Below are positions 25,168 to 36,095 of a stretch of 64,000 nt of DNA, piece after piece. The notes beneath the pieces are model-generated. The model had not been told where the DNA came from, made no database searches, and saw nothing but the letters and a program-made list of their open reading frames with translations. The stretch lies in NCBI RefSeq assembly GCF_024713945.1, contig NC_134682.1, positions 2,170,001 through 2,234,000 of the forward strand. The letters run 5' to 3'. The translations under genes were made by a program, and so were the position numbers. Each line of letters begins with the position of its first letter. The stretch's first letter is position 1. Source of the DNA: Dermatophagoides farinae. Taxonomy: Eukaryota; Arthropoda; Arachnida; Sarcoptiformes; Pyroglyphidae.

Positions 25168-26746
25168 ATGAATATTCTAAGCCAAAATGTTCGTGATCTG
25201 GTTAGTCAAGATTTTACCGAATTAAGTTTAGATATTGATGGCCATTATCTACTCATTGATATTGGTGCAAATTTAACGAATAGAAAATTTGCTCGAGATC
25301 TAGAATCGGTATTACAACGTGCACATGATGTTGGTGTGAAAAAAATTATTGTCACTGGTACATCGATAAATTCAAGCCGTGAAGCATTACGATTAGCACG
25401 TTTACATCCAGGTAATACTGAATAAAAAAAAAACATTTCAATCGAAATTTAATTAATTGATTTTTTCCGTGATATTTTATCATTTTACTTACATACAAAC
25501 AAAACTGAACGAAAACTTCATCTTCATGTATAGATATAATCTTTTTCACTGCAGGTAAATATAAACCTTCACACATTTGATCTGGTTCAATTTAATTGAT
25601 TTGTATTTAATTAATTTTTCTATTTATTTTTGTTTGTTTATTGACCAAATCGATCTAGGTGTCCATCCACATGATGCCAAACAATGGACCGAACATTCAG
25701 AATCAATATTAAGAGGTTGGTTATTATTGTTATGAGTTTGTTTGTATAAACCCAAGAATTGAATGTTTAATTCATGAGTAAACATTGAAATCTTTTTTCT
25801 TTTCTTTTTTTTTTTTGGTACAAAATCGCAAATAGAAATGGCATTGAATAGTGAATGTGTAGCAATCGGTGAATGTGGTAAGTGTATCGATGTCGAGTTT
25901 TTTTTTCTTTCAAAAGTAATTAACATTTGCTTATTATTTCTCAATCGAATCAATGTTTTTTTTTTGCTTGTTATCAAATAATTTCTACAAACAAGGCCTT
26001 GATTATAATCGTGATTTTAGTCCAAGAGATATACAACGTGAAGTATTCATGAAACAGATACAAATCGCAATCGACCTTAAACGGCAAGGTATAAATCTTC
26101 CATTATTTCTACATGAACGTGATGCACATGAAGATTTTGTTAACATTCTTGATCAATATAAAGATTGTTTACCGAATATTGTTGTACATTGTTTTACTGG
26201 TAGCCAACAGGAAGCATTAAAATATTTAGATATGGGTTTCTATCTTGGTATCACTGGTTATATTTCAAAAATGAAACCAGAAAACGGTCTGATGCAGCTG
26301 TTTCAGGAGAAAAAAATTCCTCTTGATCGTCTAAGTAAGTATCTGTTTGTGTTCGTGTGTGTGTACTTTGAAAATGTCTGGAAATTAATTTTTGAATTTT
26401 CTTTTTTTTTCATTATATCCATCATCCATAGTGTTGGAAACCGACAGTCCATATTGTTTTCCAAACATACGTAGTAATAAATTGTCACAAAAAATCAAAG
26501 ATTCATTGACGGAAAATTCACTTAGCTATCTTAATCGGTAAAAAAAATGAAGATGAAATTTTTTTTTCAATTCTAATCATTCTTCTTTCTTCGTTTTTTT
26601 TCAGTTATAGTTCATTTCAACGAAACGAACCATCTAGTCTTCCGATTACATTGGAAATTGTTTCAGCGTATTTGGAAATGAAACCAGAAGATGTCGCCCT
26701 AAAGACCACTTTGAATGCATTGAATTTTTTTGGAATTTCTTGTTGA
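25168..26746 (+). CDS. TATDN1: TatD-family metal-dependent DNase, TATDN1-like
   Basis: Seven exons: 25168-25411, 25534-25554, 25659-25715, 25836-25877, 25996-26334, 26432-26537, 26605-26746; 316 aa, close to vertebrate TATDN1. TatD proteins are TIM-barrel metal-dependent nucleases with 3'-5' exonuclease and DNA-repair roles. Visible family motifs in order: an LIDIGANLTN start, where the usual metal-binding His of the first strand is replaced (GAN); VGVKKIIVTGT; AGVHPHDAK; CVAIGECGLDYNRDFSP with the catalytic Glu; LPLFLHERDAHEDF; IVVHCFTGS; and LMLETDSPYCFP with the conserved Asp. It ends RNEPSSLP..LNFFGISC. The ATG at 25168 is the first in frame before conserved sequence. It sits between the two phosphatase-like paralogues and is convergent with the minus-strand one. 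Confidence 0.93.
25534..25554 (+). other. TATDN1: 21-nt microexon of the TatD gene
   Basis: Flanked by ATGTATAG and GTAAAT. It adds the seven codons between LHP and GVHPHDAK (reading DIIFFTAG across both junctions), which are needed to complete the second strand of the TatD barrel. Phase 1 on both sides matches the neighbours. Confidence 0.88.
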
Positions 26747-26930
26747 AGAAAATTGAAATCAAATCATGTGATTGAAAGCGGCCGCAAATATTCGACATTT
26801 GAATTTTTTTTTTTAATTATTTCATCAATTTTTTTCGAACAACAAATGATTCTGCGATATAAATCTCTGTTGTTTTTTTTTTGCTTTTTTTCTTATTGTG
26901 TGGACGATATTTTTTTTTCCTATTCAAATG

Positions 26931-26936
26931 AATAAA
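26931..26936 (+). terminator. TATDN1: Poly(A) signal of the TatD gene
   Basis: AATAAA 185 bp after the stop codon, before a short CT-rich stretch. Confidence 0.45.
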
Positions 26937-27430
26937 AATTGAAGAGATGTTGAATATTCTCTCTCTCTCTTTCTATTGTAACAATAATAACATATATTCA
27001 TTGCACATGAATTTAATTCTGTGTTCACCACCACAACAAGATAAGAATTCATTAACAGTAATGAAAAAAAAAACATGAGTTCCAAGTTCCAGAACTTCTT
27101 TCTTTCTTTTTTTTTTTTGTATTATTATTCTTGTTTGTACACACAAAACACAGATCACTGGAGCGAGCCTAGAGAAAAGAATTGATTCCAAAGAAATTGT
27201 CAATGACCAAAAAAACAGAGTAAACTTTAGGAAAAGAAAAAAAAAATACCGGGAATTTTTAATTTCTTTTGGTTTTTTCCTAAGAAAAGCTACTAAGCTT
27301 TATTGCATTTTCTCTTTCTCTCTCTTTCTGATCTTTTCTTCTTCATTTTTTTTCCTGTAAAGTGATATTCTGGAACCTCATCATCATCAAGATTTGTAGA
27401 TCAAAATCCAAAAATATACACCTATACATA

Positions 27431-27464
<34 letters not shown>

Positions 27465-27640
27465 AAGATAAAAAAAATGATTAGACTTTGCCCTATGTTG
27501 TGTTACTGTTACTGCAGTTGGACTGCAATCATCTCTAGAACCTAATAATTCTTAGAATCGGATTCTGTGTTGTTTGTATGTGTGTGAGCGGCTAGTGGTG
27601 TTTGCCCGCCCGTATATATTCAGTATTTTTCGATTATTAC

Positions 27641-27646
27641 TTTATT
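27641..27646 (-). terminator. Poly(A) signal of the phosphatase gene
   Basis: TTTATT on the plus strand reads AATAAA on the minus strand, about 47 bp past the stop codon. Confidence 0.4.
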
Positions 27647-27692
27647 TTTTTTTTCATTCAATAAAATTTGTCAAATTTTCACCCAATATCCA

Positions 27693-30600
27693 TCAATCAT
27701 TATCATCATCGTTATCTTCGTCATCTTCTTCATCATTGTTTGGTCGTGGTGGCAATGTTTTTCTAGCCATTTTTATCATCGATGTTGCCGTTGTATTCGT
27801 AGTATTTGTATCAATTTTAATAACACGAATTTTCTGATCATTCACAAGACATACGGCCGCTTCATTAATACCGCCACAATAATTTGAACAGCTAAATATT
27901 GTTAAACAACGTCCGCCCATATGATATTGATAACCAGGTGGTATTACTTCATGTGCACGAATCAGATGGCTAAGATGATTATCATCTAAAAATTTTGTCA
28001 ACGCTTGTTCACTATAATAACATGCTGTACCACGTTTTGTATTTGGTAGAAAACCACTTTTAAGTCTTATATGTAATGGATTCGGTTGTTGTTGTTTGCA
28101 TTTAACATCTTTATTATCATGATGATGTTCTGTGTTCATTTTATTCTTGTTGATTTTAATTGCTGATGATGTTTCCAATGAATCTTTATCTGTTGTTGTT
28201 GTTCTATGTTGTTGTTTACCATCATTTAAATTATCATTAATACCATTTGGATTATTATAATTTAAAACAGCCATCATTGTTGTCATTGAACGTGTATTTT
28301 GTAATAAATCACGATATTCTTGATCAGAAACCGGATCATTCCATAGTATTTCATGTGCAATATTGGATTCTTGTTCAGGTTCTTTCATTGGTAATTTTAT
28401 TGCTGCAATTTGTTCCAATTTTTCTACACATGATGGAATTCCTTATTATTTGAAATGAATAAACAAAATAAATAGATGAAAATTCTATGAAATTGACACA
28501 ACATTGCTGATTTTATTGTTACTTACCACCATGTGCACAGAATATTGAATCATCAATAATTGCCACCAATGGCATAACATCAAATACATTATTCATTAAA
28601 TTCCATAATTTTTCTGCATATTTATCGCCAAATTTTATTTTACATTCATCAAAAAATGTAAATTCTTTCTGCAATGAACGACATTCATGATTACCACGTA
28701 ACATATGTATACGATGTGGTGTTAGAATTTTTTGACAAAATAAATATAAAATACATTCAATTGAATAATCACCACGATCAACATAATCACCAAGAAATAG
28801 ATAATTTGCCGTAGATAAATATGATTCATAACCACGGTGATTGATAATTGTATGATCATAGACCAATAGATCATGTAGATTACCATGTAAATCACCGATT
28901 ACATAACAAGGTGTCGATACATTTATAATGGCTTGATTATTTTCACGTTTAAATAAATCAATCATTTTATGACAAATCTGTATGATTAATTCAATACAAT
29001 CTCTTGAATTTGGTTGCCATATTAAGCTGTTAAAATTGCCACTACTACTTTTGCTATTTTCTATTTCTTTTTGATTTCGTTGTTGCTGCTGTCGATGAAT
29101 ATGATGATGATGATGTTTATTGTCAACACTTTCGTCGTTTTCATTAATTCCAGTATAAACAATACCATTTCTATATGCAAATAAACGTATTGCATCAATC
29201 ATACGATTACATATGAATGTTGGATTAAAATTTTGTTTCGATAAATGTCTTCGTATTCGTGGCATTCGTTTTACATCCTGATAATTATTGATCTAATGAT
29301 AATGCAAGAAAAAAAAGCAAAAAACCATCATTAATATTGATATAAAAACGTGTTAGAAAAAAAAAATTCACTAAACTTTCATCGGAAATTTTATTTTCCG
29401 CTGAAAAAACTTTCAAAAAAAAAACTTTTTTTCAGAACAACATTCACAAATCATCAGAAAGATTCACATTCGGGTCATTTCACTATTAATTGAATTGAGA
29501 GAAACAGATTTCGGATTCACGGTTTTGATATTGACATTGATGAGAAAAAAGTTTTTAAGAATAAAATGTGATATCTTCTTTTCAGCGCAAAAATAATCCT
29601 CGGAAACTATGACCAAAAATCATTGAAGATTTTTGGACAAATTTCTTTGGAAAACACAACAACACAGTGTTCGCCGCCACCATTGACATTTGAACTGACC
29701 GAACGAATCACAAATAATCAACATTTACAAAATAAACTTACCATTGGTTCATAGAACCAACCATCAATGGTCATTTTGACCATATGGACAGATAATGTAT
29801 ATCGTTGTTTTTGTGATTTGGCTAACATCATCATATCTTGTTTCACATTATCATTACTTCGTAGAGATTTCAATGATAATAATGATGATGATGATGACAA
29901 ATGTAATGATGATAATGATGATGGACAAGACAACGATGATATTGATATTGAACTTGTCATTGTTGTTGATAATGATAATTGTCGTATTCGTTGTCGTCGA
30001 ATTTGTGGATAACAATCATGCTGTCGCCGTCTAAGATGATCTAATGGTGATTGTTGTTGCTGTGATTTTGTCACTATTATGTCATCATTATTTTTATTAG
30101 TATCAATGTGTCGTCGGCTTTTTTTATTACCATCGCTGTTGTCATTATTGTTGTTATTATTGTCATTTGAAATTTTATTAGTTTCCGCCGATTTAGTTGA
30201 TTTAAGCAATTTATCAATACTTGCTAAACCTAATATGAATTCATTGAAATTCAAGTAAAGCCATTTCGAATTAGAATCATTCGATTTTGTTCGTTGTTGT
30301 TGTTGTTGTTGTTGATTTTCTTGAGAAAATAGTTGACGAAATTTTTCAACGTAATTTCTATCTAAATCATTTAAAATTTTTGAGCCACTACCACCACTAC
30401 TACTACTTTCGATAATCTTTGTCGGTAATTCATATTGCCATTTTTTAAGAAAATTTTTCAACGATAAACTAGTCATAAATTCGGATGGATAACAATGCTG
30501 TAAGAAATCTGAATATAATCGCAATATATCGGTTTCATTATAATTCATTTGTTGTAATAAACGATTTGAATTTTTTGATAATTGAAAAACATTTGATAAC

Positions 30601-31619
30601 ATAGTCATTATGGTTGATTCACGATAATTCAATTTATTATGATCATCGTTATCGTTATCAGTTATTAATATCATTGGTTCTGCACCAAGATAATCATGGC
30701 CATCTGAATGATGACGAACATCATTGATTGTATACCAGGCAATTGTTTTATTTGAATTTATATCCTGTCCACAGATATTCATTGAATCCGTACATTTCAA
30801 TTCGATACGATATACAATACGTGTAATAAATTCCAAATAATCCGGTATTTGTATACGTAAAATGTCCATCAGAATCGGTTCATTATACATTGATTGTGTT
30901 ATATGTTGATTTTGATTTTTATTATTATTATTATTATATTTTGATAATCGAATCAGATTCTGTACTAAACGTTCAGCTGCTGATTGCCATGATTCTTGTC
31001 GTCGAATTGGCGTAAATGGTATGAATAATCCTCTATCTTGTACTTCAACAATGGCCAATCGTTGATGTTGTCGACAATAAAGATAAACAATACAACAATC
31101 ATAAAGATATAGGCCATAATGATTAATATGTTCACCATTATTTTGCTTATTTTTGTTATCTTTCATTAATGATGATGCTTTAGTCGCCATTTGATGATGA
31201 TGATGATCATTCATTATCGCTGCTGTTGTCATTGTTGGTGTAACAAAACGTCCTATTTGTTGTTTTTGTTGTTGTTTCGATGATGTTGATGATATCGATG
31301 TAATCGATTTTGATCGTAGTGGACTATTATTATTATTATTGTTATTATGACCTAAACCTAATGATGAATCAACTTTTTGAATGATTAAATTTGAAGTAGT
31401 TTTCGGTTCATCATCAACATTATTAGCAGCAGCAGCATTGACGTCGTTTTTTATTCGTAATTTTTTCTTCTTACTTTTTGTTTTTCCAATCGAATCAATG
31501 GATTTTTTACTAGACGAATTTTGTTTCATTTTAATTGGTGATGTTGGTGTTTTTGATGTCGCCGTTGTTGATGATGGTGATAATGATTTTTGTCCATGTC
31601 TCATTGGATGTTTGGACAT
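27693..31619 (-). CDS. NUDIX-like/EF-hand-like/PPP serine-threonine phosphatase (3 exons)
   Basis: Minus-strand exons 31619-29742, 29292-28527 and 28441-27693; 1130 aa. The open frame extends upstream to 31724, but I chose ATG 31619 (MSKHPMRHGQKS) because the upstream part has no likely start and looks like UTR. Residues 1-160 are basic/Ser-rich. About 165-345 is a NUDIX-like module (LYDCCIVYLYCRQHQRLAIV; QESWQSAAERLV) without the catalytic box. About 355-475 is a degenerate calcium-sensor-like region (RLYSDFLQHCYPSEF; LYLNFNEFILGLASID). A 150-residue Ser/Asn/Gln linker follows. The PPP domain is intact: GDLHGN (about 760), GDYVDRG (about 795), RGNHE (about 823), HGG (881, split by an intron), RAHE (about 1042) and SCSNYCGG (about 1065). 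It has an insert of roughly 70 residues before PNTKRGTACYY. The phosphatase should be catalytically competent. The substrate is unknown. It is paralogous to the gene at 18-23.8 kb. Confidence 0.85.
28528..29741 (-). other. Catalytic exon of the phosphatase gene and the upstream intron
   Basis: The intron at 29741-29293 (GTAAGT...CATTAG, minus strand) separates the regulatory half from the exon carrying GDLHGN, GDYVDRG and RGNHE. The next intron (28526-28442) interrupts the HGG motif after the first base of its last Gly codon. Both junctions are in phase. The 450-bp intron holds no other feature. Confidence 0.7.
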
Positions 31620-32263
31620 GATTTTTCTCTTTTTCTTTTGTTTGTTTACACTTTTCAAGTTATCCAAAGATCCATGTACTTTTATACACACACACACACT
31701 CACACAAATTAATTGTTTGATCAAATAAATCGTTTCGATAGATCGAATTAATCAAATAATGGAAAAGCCAATTTCGAATTTCGATCAACGTTTTTAACAA
31801 TAATCAAAGAGAGAGAGAGAGAGAGAGAAAAAAAAACAACAAAAAAAATCAGAAAAGATTCTTGAGAAATTCACATTTACTTACAGTGAGTGGAATTTTT
31901 TATTTTCTTCAATGAAAAAAGCGTGACATTATTTTTTTTCGGGTTGTCTTTATCATCATCATCAGCATTATCATTATGATTTTCGAACGGAATTCACCCG
32001 TTTTACAATTTCCAAAATAAAAAAAAAAAATAATAATTTCGTGTGATGCATTGAACAAAATGAACTTGAATGTGGAAAAAAATTTTTTTTTATTGCCACA
32101 AAACAAAAACATAAAGTTTTTATATTTGCCAAATATTTTGAGTAATTTTCAATGACAATGGATGATCATCATCAGCTCAAGAAAATTTGACAAAAATGTT
32201 AGATTCCTGGAAATTTTTTTTTTCTTTATTTATGTGAAAATGAACTATTTATACTTGGCCGAT

Positions 32264-32332
32264 AAGGTCATTGCTACCTGTATGTATTCTTAAGGTCATT
32301 TAATAGAGCATAATAATGATTATGTTGACCTT
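32264..32332. promoter_or_regulatory. Cluster of three nuclear-receptor half-sites
   Basis: AAGGTCA occurs at 32264-32270 and 32292-32298, and its reverse complement TGACCTT at 32326-32332. AGGTCA with a 5' A/T extension is the core for monomeric nuclear receptors (FTZ-F1, ERR, E75/HR3 types). The cluster lies about 0.65 kb upstream of the minus-strand phosphatase start codon. Function is inferred from motif only. Confidence 0.3.
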
Positions 32333-34266
32333 AAAATTATTTGATCAATGAAATGAATGATTATCATGATTATCGTTACAGTGTTAATCCGATCATTACC
32401 TGAACCAAAAAAAAAAGAAAGTAAAACAAAAAACAAAAAAATGATAGCTCACAGATAAAAAATGATGATGATGATGATCTTTGATTAAAGGCGAAAACAA
32501 TAAAAAAAGCTGAAGTTTTTTTTTACCAAAAAAAACGATGATAATAAAAAAAAAGGGGAAAATGATCTAGTAGTCGGCATACACACACACACGATTCATA
32601 CATTAAACCAATGCCCAGAATTTTTTTTTATGAATATCGATAATGGTGATAATGATGATGATGATGATGATATAAAAATAATGATATTTACATAAATATG
32701 GTATATTCAACATCTTCATCATCATCATCATCATCATCGTCGTCATCGTCGTTTTTTTTCTGGGAGCGGTAGATTTATTTTTTGACCTGATTTTTTCTTT
32801 CTGTCCATCTCATGTTTGTAGAAAAACTTTTACTTTTTTGTTGTTGTTGTTTCTATTGTGTGTGTGTACACACAAATACTATTTAGATTTAGTTGTCTCA
32901 TCATCATCATCATCATTATTATATTGTCAATGGAATATATAAAAAATATTAATCCATCATCATCATCATCATAAAAAACACTTATTATCAAGCGCTAAGA
33001 AAAATTTTTTTTTCTTCAAATGTTAATATTCAAACGAATTGAAAATCTGGCATCATCTCTCTGATCACATCATTATTATTGAATACAAAAAACAAAACAA
33101 AAAAAAATTTTTTTAATGATCATTTTAATGATTGAATCCTGGAATTTTTCTCTCTCTTTTTATATTGAGATTTTTTTTTTCCTTCATTTATTCAATTTTC
33201 ACGGTCATTTTGATATGTTTAGAATTTCCAAATTTTTAATTTCTTGTACACACTTTTTGTTCGATGTAAGTAAAAAAAGAATTTGTAAATAACAAAGTGT
33301 TTAGTGTGAAACATTTATTTTTTTTTCTGCCATTGTGGTTGTTGTTGTTGTTGTCGTTGTTATTGCTGGTTTTTTTTACGACTTTAAACCATTTTATATT
33401 ATATATTATAAATGACATGTGATGATGATGATGAGGAATGAGCCAGTTTTTTTTTCTTTAGTTTACAATTTCCTATATAAGAACCATGGAGAAAAAACAA
33501 CAAAGCTCGCGCGACAAGATCAATTCTTATTTCTAATTATAACTAGCTCACACTATAGTACACACATTTGAGAATGAAACGAATGAAATTAGTATCGTAT
33601 ATACAAAACGACGACGACGATGACGACAAAAAAACATAACATTGTAAAATAACAATCAATAATGTTCACCATATGAATGACCCCGAATAAAATATAAATC
33701 ATTCGGTACTTTTTGTTGTTGTTTTTTTTATTATTAGTCAAAAAAAAAACGAAAACGAAAATCTCGTTGTTGTTGTTGTCATTTCATTTTATTTCATGCA
33801 AAACATTTCGCAATGGTCAAAAAAAATATACTTGGTTAGTCTGTAGAATCATAACGAATAAAAAAAACCAAATAGCCCATTATCATCATCATCATCATCG
33901 TAAGCATCATCATGGAAATATAAAAGACCACCAAAGACAATAATAACTAAGGAAGCGATATTGATGATGATGATGATGATGATGATGACCATAAAAATAA
34001 AAACCACACGCGCTTATAGCTCAACAACTATCCATAGGTCCATAAATTATTTTATTATATAACACACACACATACACACACAAACACATCAGGTCAAACA
34101 ATTTTCGAATAAATAACTTTTTGTTGTTCTCATTGGTCATTCGTTTTTTGTTTGCTACATATTTTATTATTGTTTTGTTTCTCTTTTTTTTTCCTTTCTC
34201 GGAAATGACCTTTCAAGTTTTTTTTTTATTTTGCTACAAATTTACAAGATGTGTTCATTGTGTTTG

Positions 34267-34292
34267 ATGTGTGTGTGTGTGTGTGTGTGTGT
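34267..34292. repeat. (GT)n microsatellite
   Basis: A perfect GT dinucleotide tract of about 13 units in gene-free DNA. Confidence 0.9.
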
Positions 34293-35050
34293 CAAAGATG
34301 TTTAAAATAAGGATTCTTTGGAAAATATTCATAAAAAGATTTAAAAAATGTACTAGAATTGCATTTGATGTTCAAAAAAAAATTTTCGTTGATTTTAACA
34401 TCAATTTTCACATTGGCTATTGTCAATAATAATAAATCTTGGATTGTTGATGAGTTTGTGTGTGTGTGATTGCAAAGCCAAAAAAAATCTAGATTCCCTT
34501 TGAACAAGTCCCGCATTATGTTTGCTCAGCAAGAGTAAAATAAAATAGAAAAAAACCTTGAAACCACCACCACCATCATCATCATCATCAGATCCAAAGT
34601 GCAATGGACTTTTTTTTTGGATGCGGAAAAAATGTTTCTATTTGTGTGTGTGTGTATGTGTGGGATAATGAATAAAGTTGCGCGAGCACTAGCTTAGAAA
34701 GAAAAAAAAATTCACTCTGCCCAAAGGCATTAAAAAAAAAACATAATACAGTTCCAGGTAATTGACAAAATACGAATCTAGTGTGTGTGTGTGTATTTGT
34801 ATGTATGACACATAACAACACACTAGCCAATGGTATCACACACACACACATCATTGTGATGTATGGGATCAAACAAACATCACTGAGAAATTTTTAGATT
34901 TCAAACCAATGACGTTCATTGGGCCTACTGCTGATGGTGATATAAACCATAAGCAATATCGAATGATGTAGAGAAAACCAGTGAGAAAAGAGAGGAAAAA
35001 TGGTAATGAAAAGATTTATGTGATATACATGTATGGCTCATTGCAAAAAG

Positions 35051-35160
<110 letters not shown>

Positions 35161-36063
35161 ATGATTCACTATTTGCATCATTTAAAAAGCCAAAGTGATT
35201 CAATTGAGAAAATACCAGAAAAACTTTTTTTTTCCATCAACAACACTCATCATCAGACAAAATACCGACCAGGTTTTTTTTCTTCAGAAAAATAAATGCT
35301 TGAATTATGTCCATATGAAATTATTATGTATTTTTGTTGTTTGGTTCAGTTTTCGGGTTGAATCCGAAGAAATCAAGCAAATGTGGATGCAAATTATTGT
35401 TCATACATCCATCCATTCATCAATATACCGTCGAAGAGAATGAGAGAGGGTGAAACTAAATTGTTTTTTTTTTTGGTTTTATTTTTCTCTTTCAAAAAAA
35501 AAAAAAAAATTGGTCCCTTCCCCTTTGGAATAAAACCTAATGGAACTAACCCCAAGGTCTTTGATCTCATCATTTGTTCTTTTTATTTTTATTTTTATTT
35601 TTTTTGGGACAATTTTTCCCATGGATTTTTTCTTAAAACGTCGATTTTTTTTGTTTTGATTGGAAAAATTTAAAAATTTTTTAAACTGATATGTTTTTTT
35701 TCGCAACCAAATAATCGAATAATCGAATAATGAATGTACATGACAGCCAGAAATAATTTTACCATCGCAAATCGATCATGTATTATAGATTGATGATGAT
35801 AGTCGGATGAAGATATTTTATTTTTTTCGGAAAAAAAAGAAAAAAAAATGAATTTTACCATCAATTTTGTTCCAAATTTTTTCCACATGCGAAAAAATTC
35901 CAACAAACGAAAAAAAAATGCTTGAGAAATAAAGAAAAAAAAGAACAACCACTTAACATTACTGTGTGCGTGTGTTTGTGTGTTGTATAGTTTTTCTACA
36001 GAATTTCTTGAAAATGAATATATTCTATATAGTACGAATGAAGCATCTGACCGAACATAACTG

Positions 36064-36093
<30 letters not shown>
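36064..36093. repeat. (AC)n microsatellite
   Basis: An uninterrupted AC tract of about 15 units. Confidence 0.9.

Positions 36094-36095
<2 letters not shown>

Larger units (their letters stand above)
26747..27692. other. Convergent intergenic region
   Basis: It lies between the 3' ends of the TatD gene (+) and the phosphatase gene (-). It contains CT, CA/GA and poly-A/T runs. No gene is seen. Confidence 0.7.

Noticed and set aside
31620-31724. N-terminal extension of the minus-strand phosphatase frame
   Set aside because: It is open but reads through a CA repeat and a Lys-rich stretch, lies before a better ATG at 31619 and has no counterpart in the paralogue; treated as 5' UTR.
35500-35580. 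Short less-repetitive stretch reading FPFGIKPNGTNPKVFD
   Set aside because: Too short, between homopolymers, no continuation on either side.
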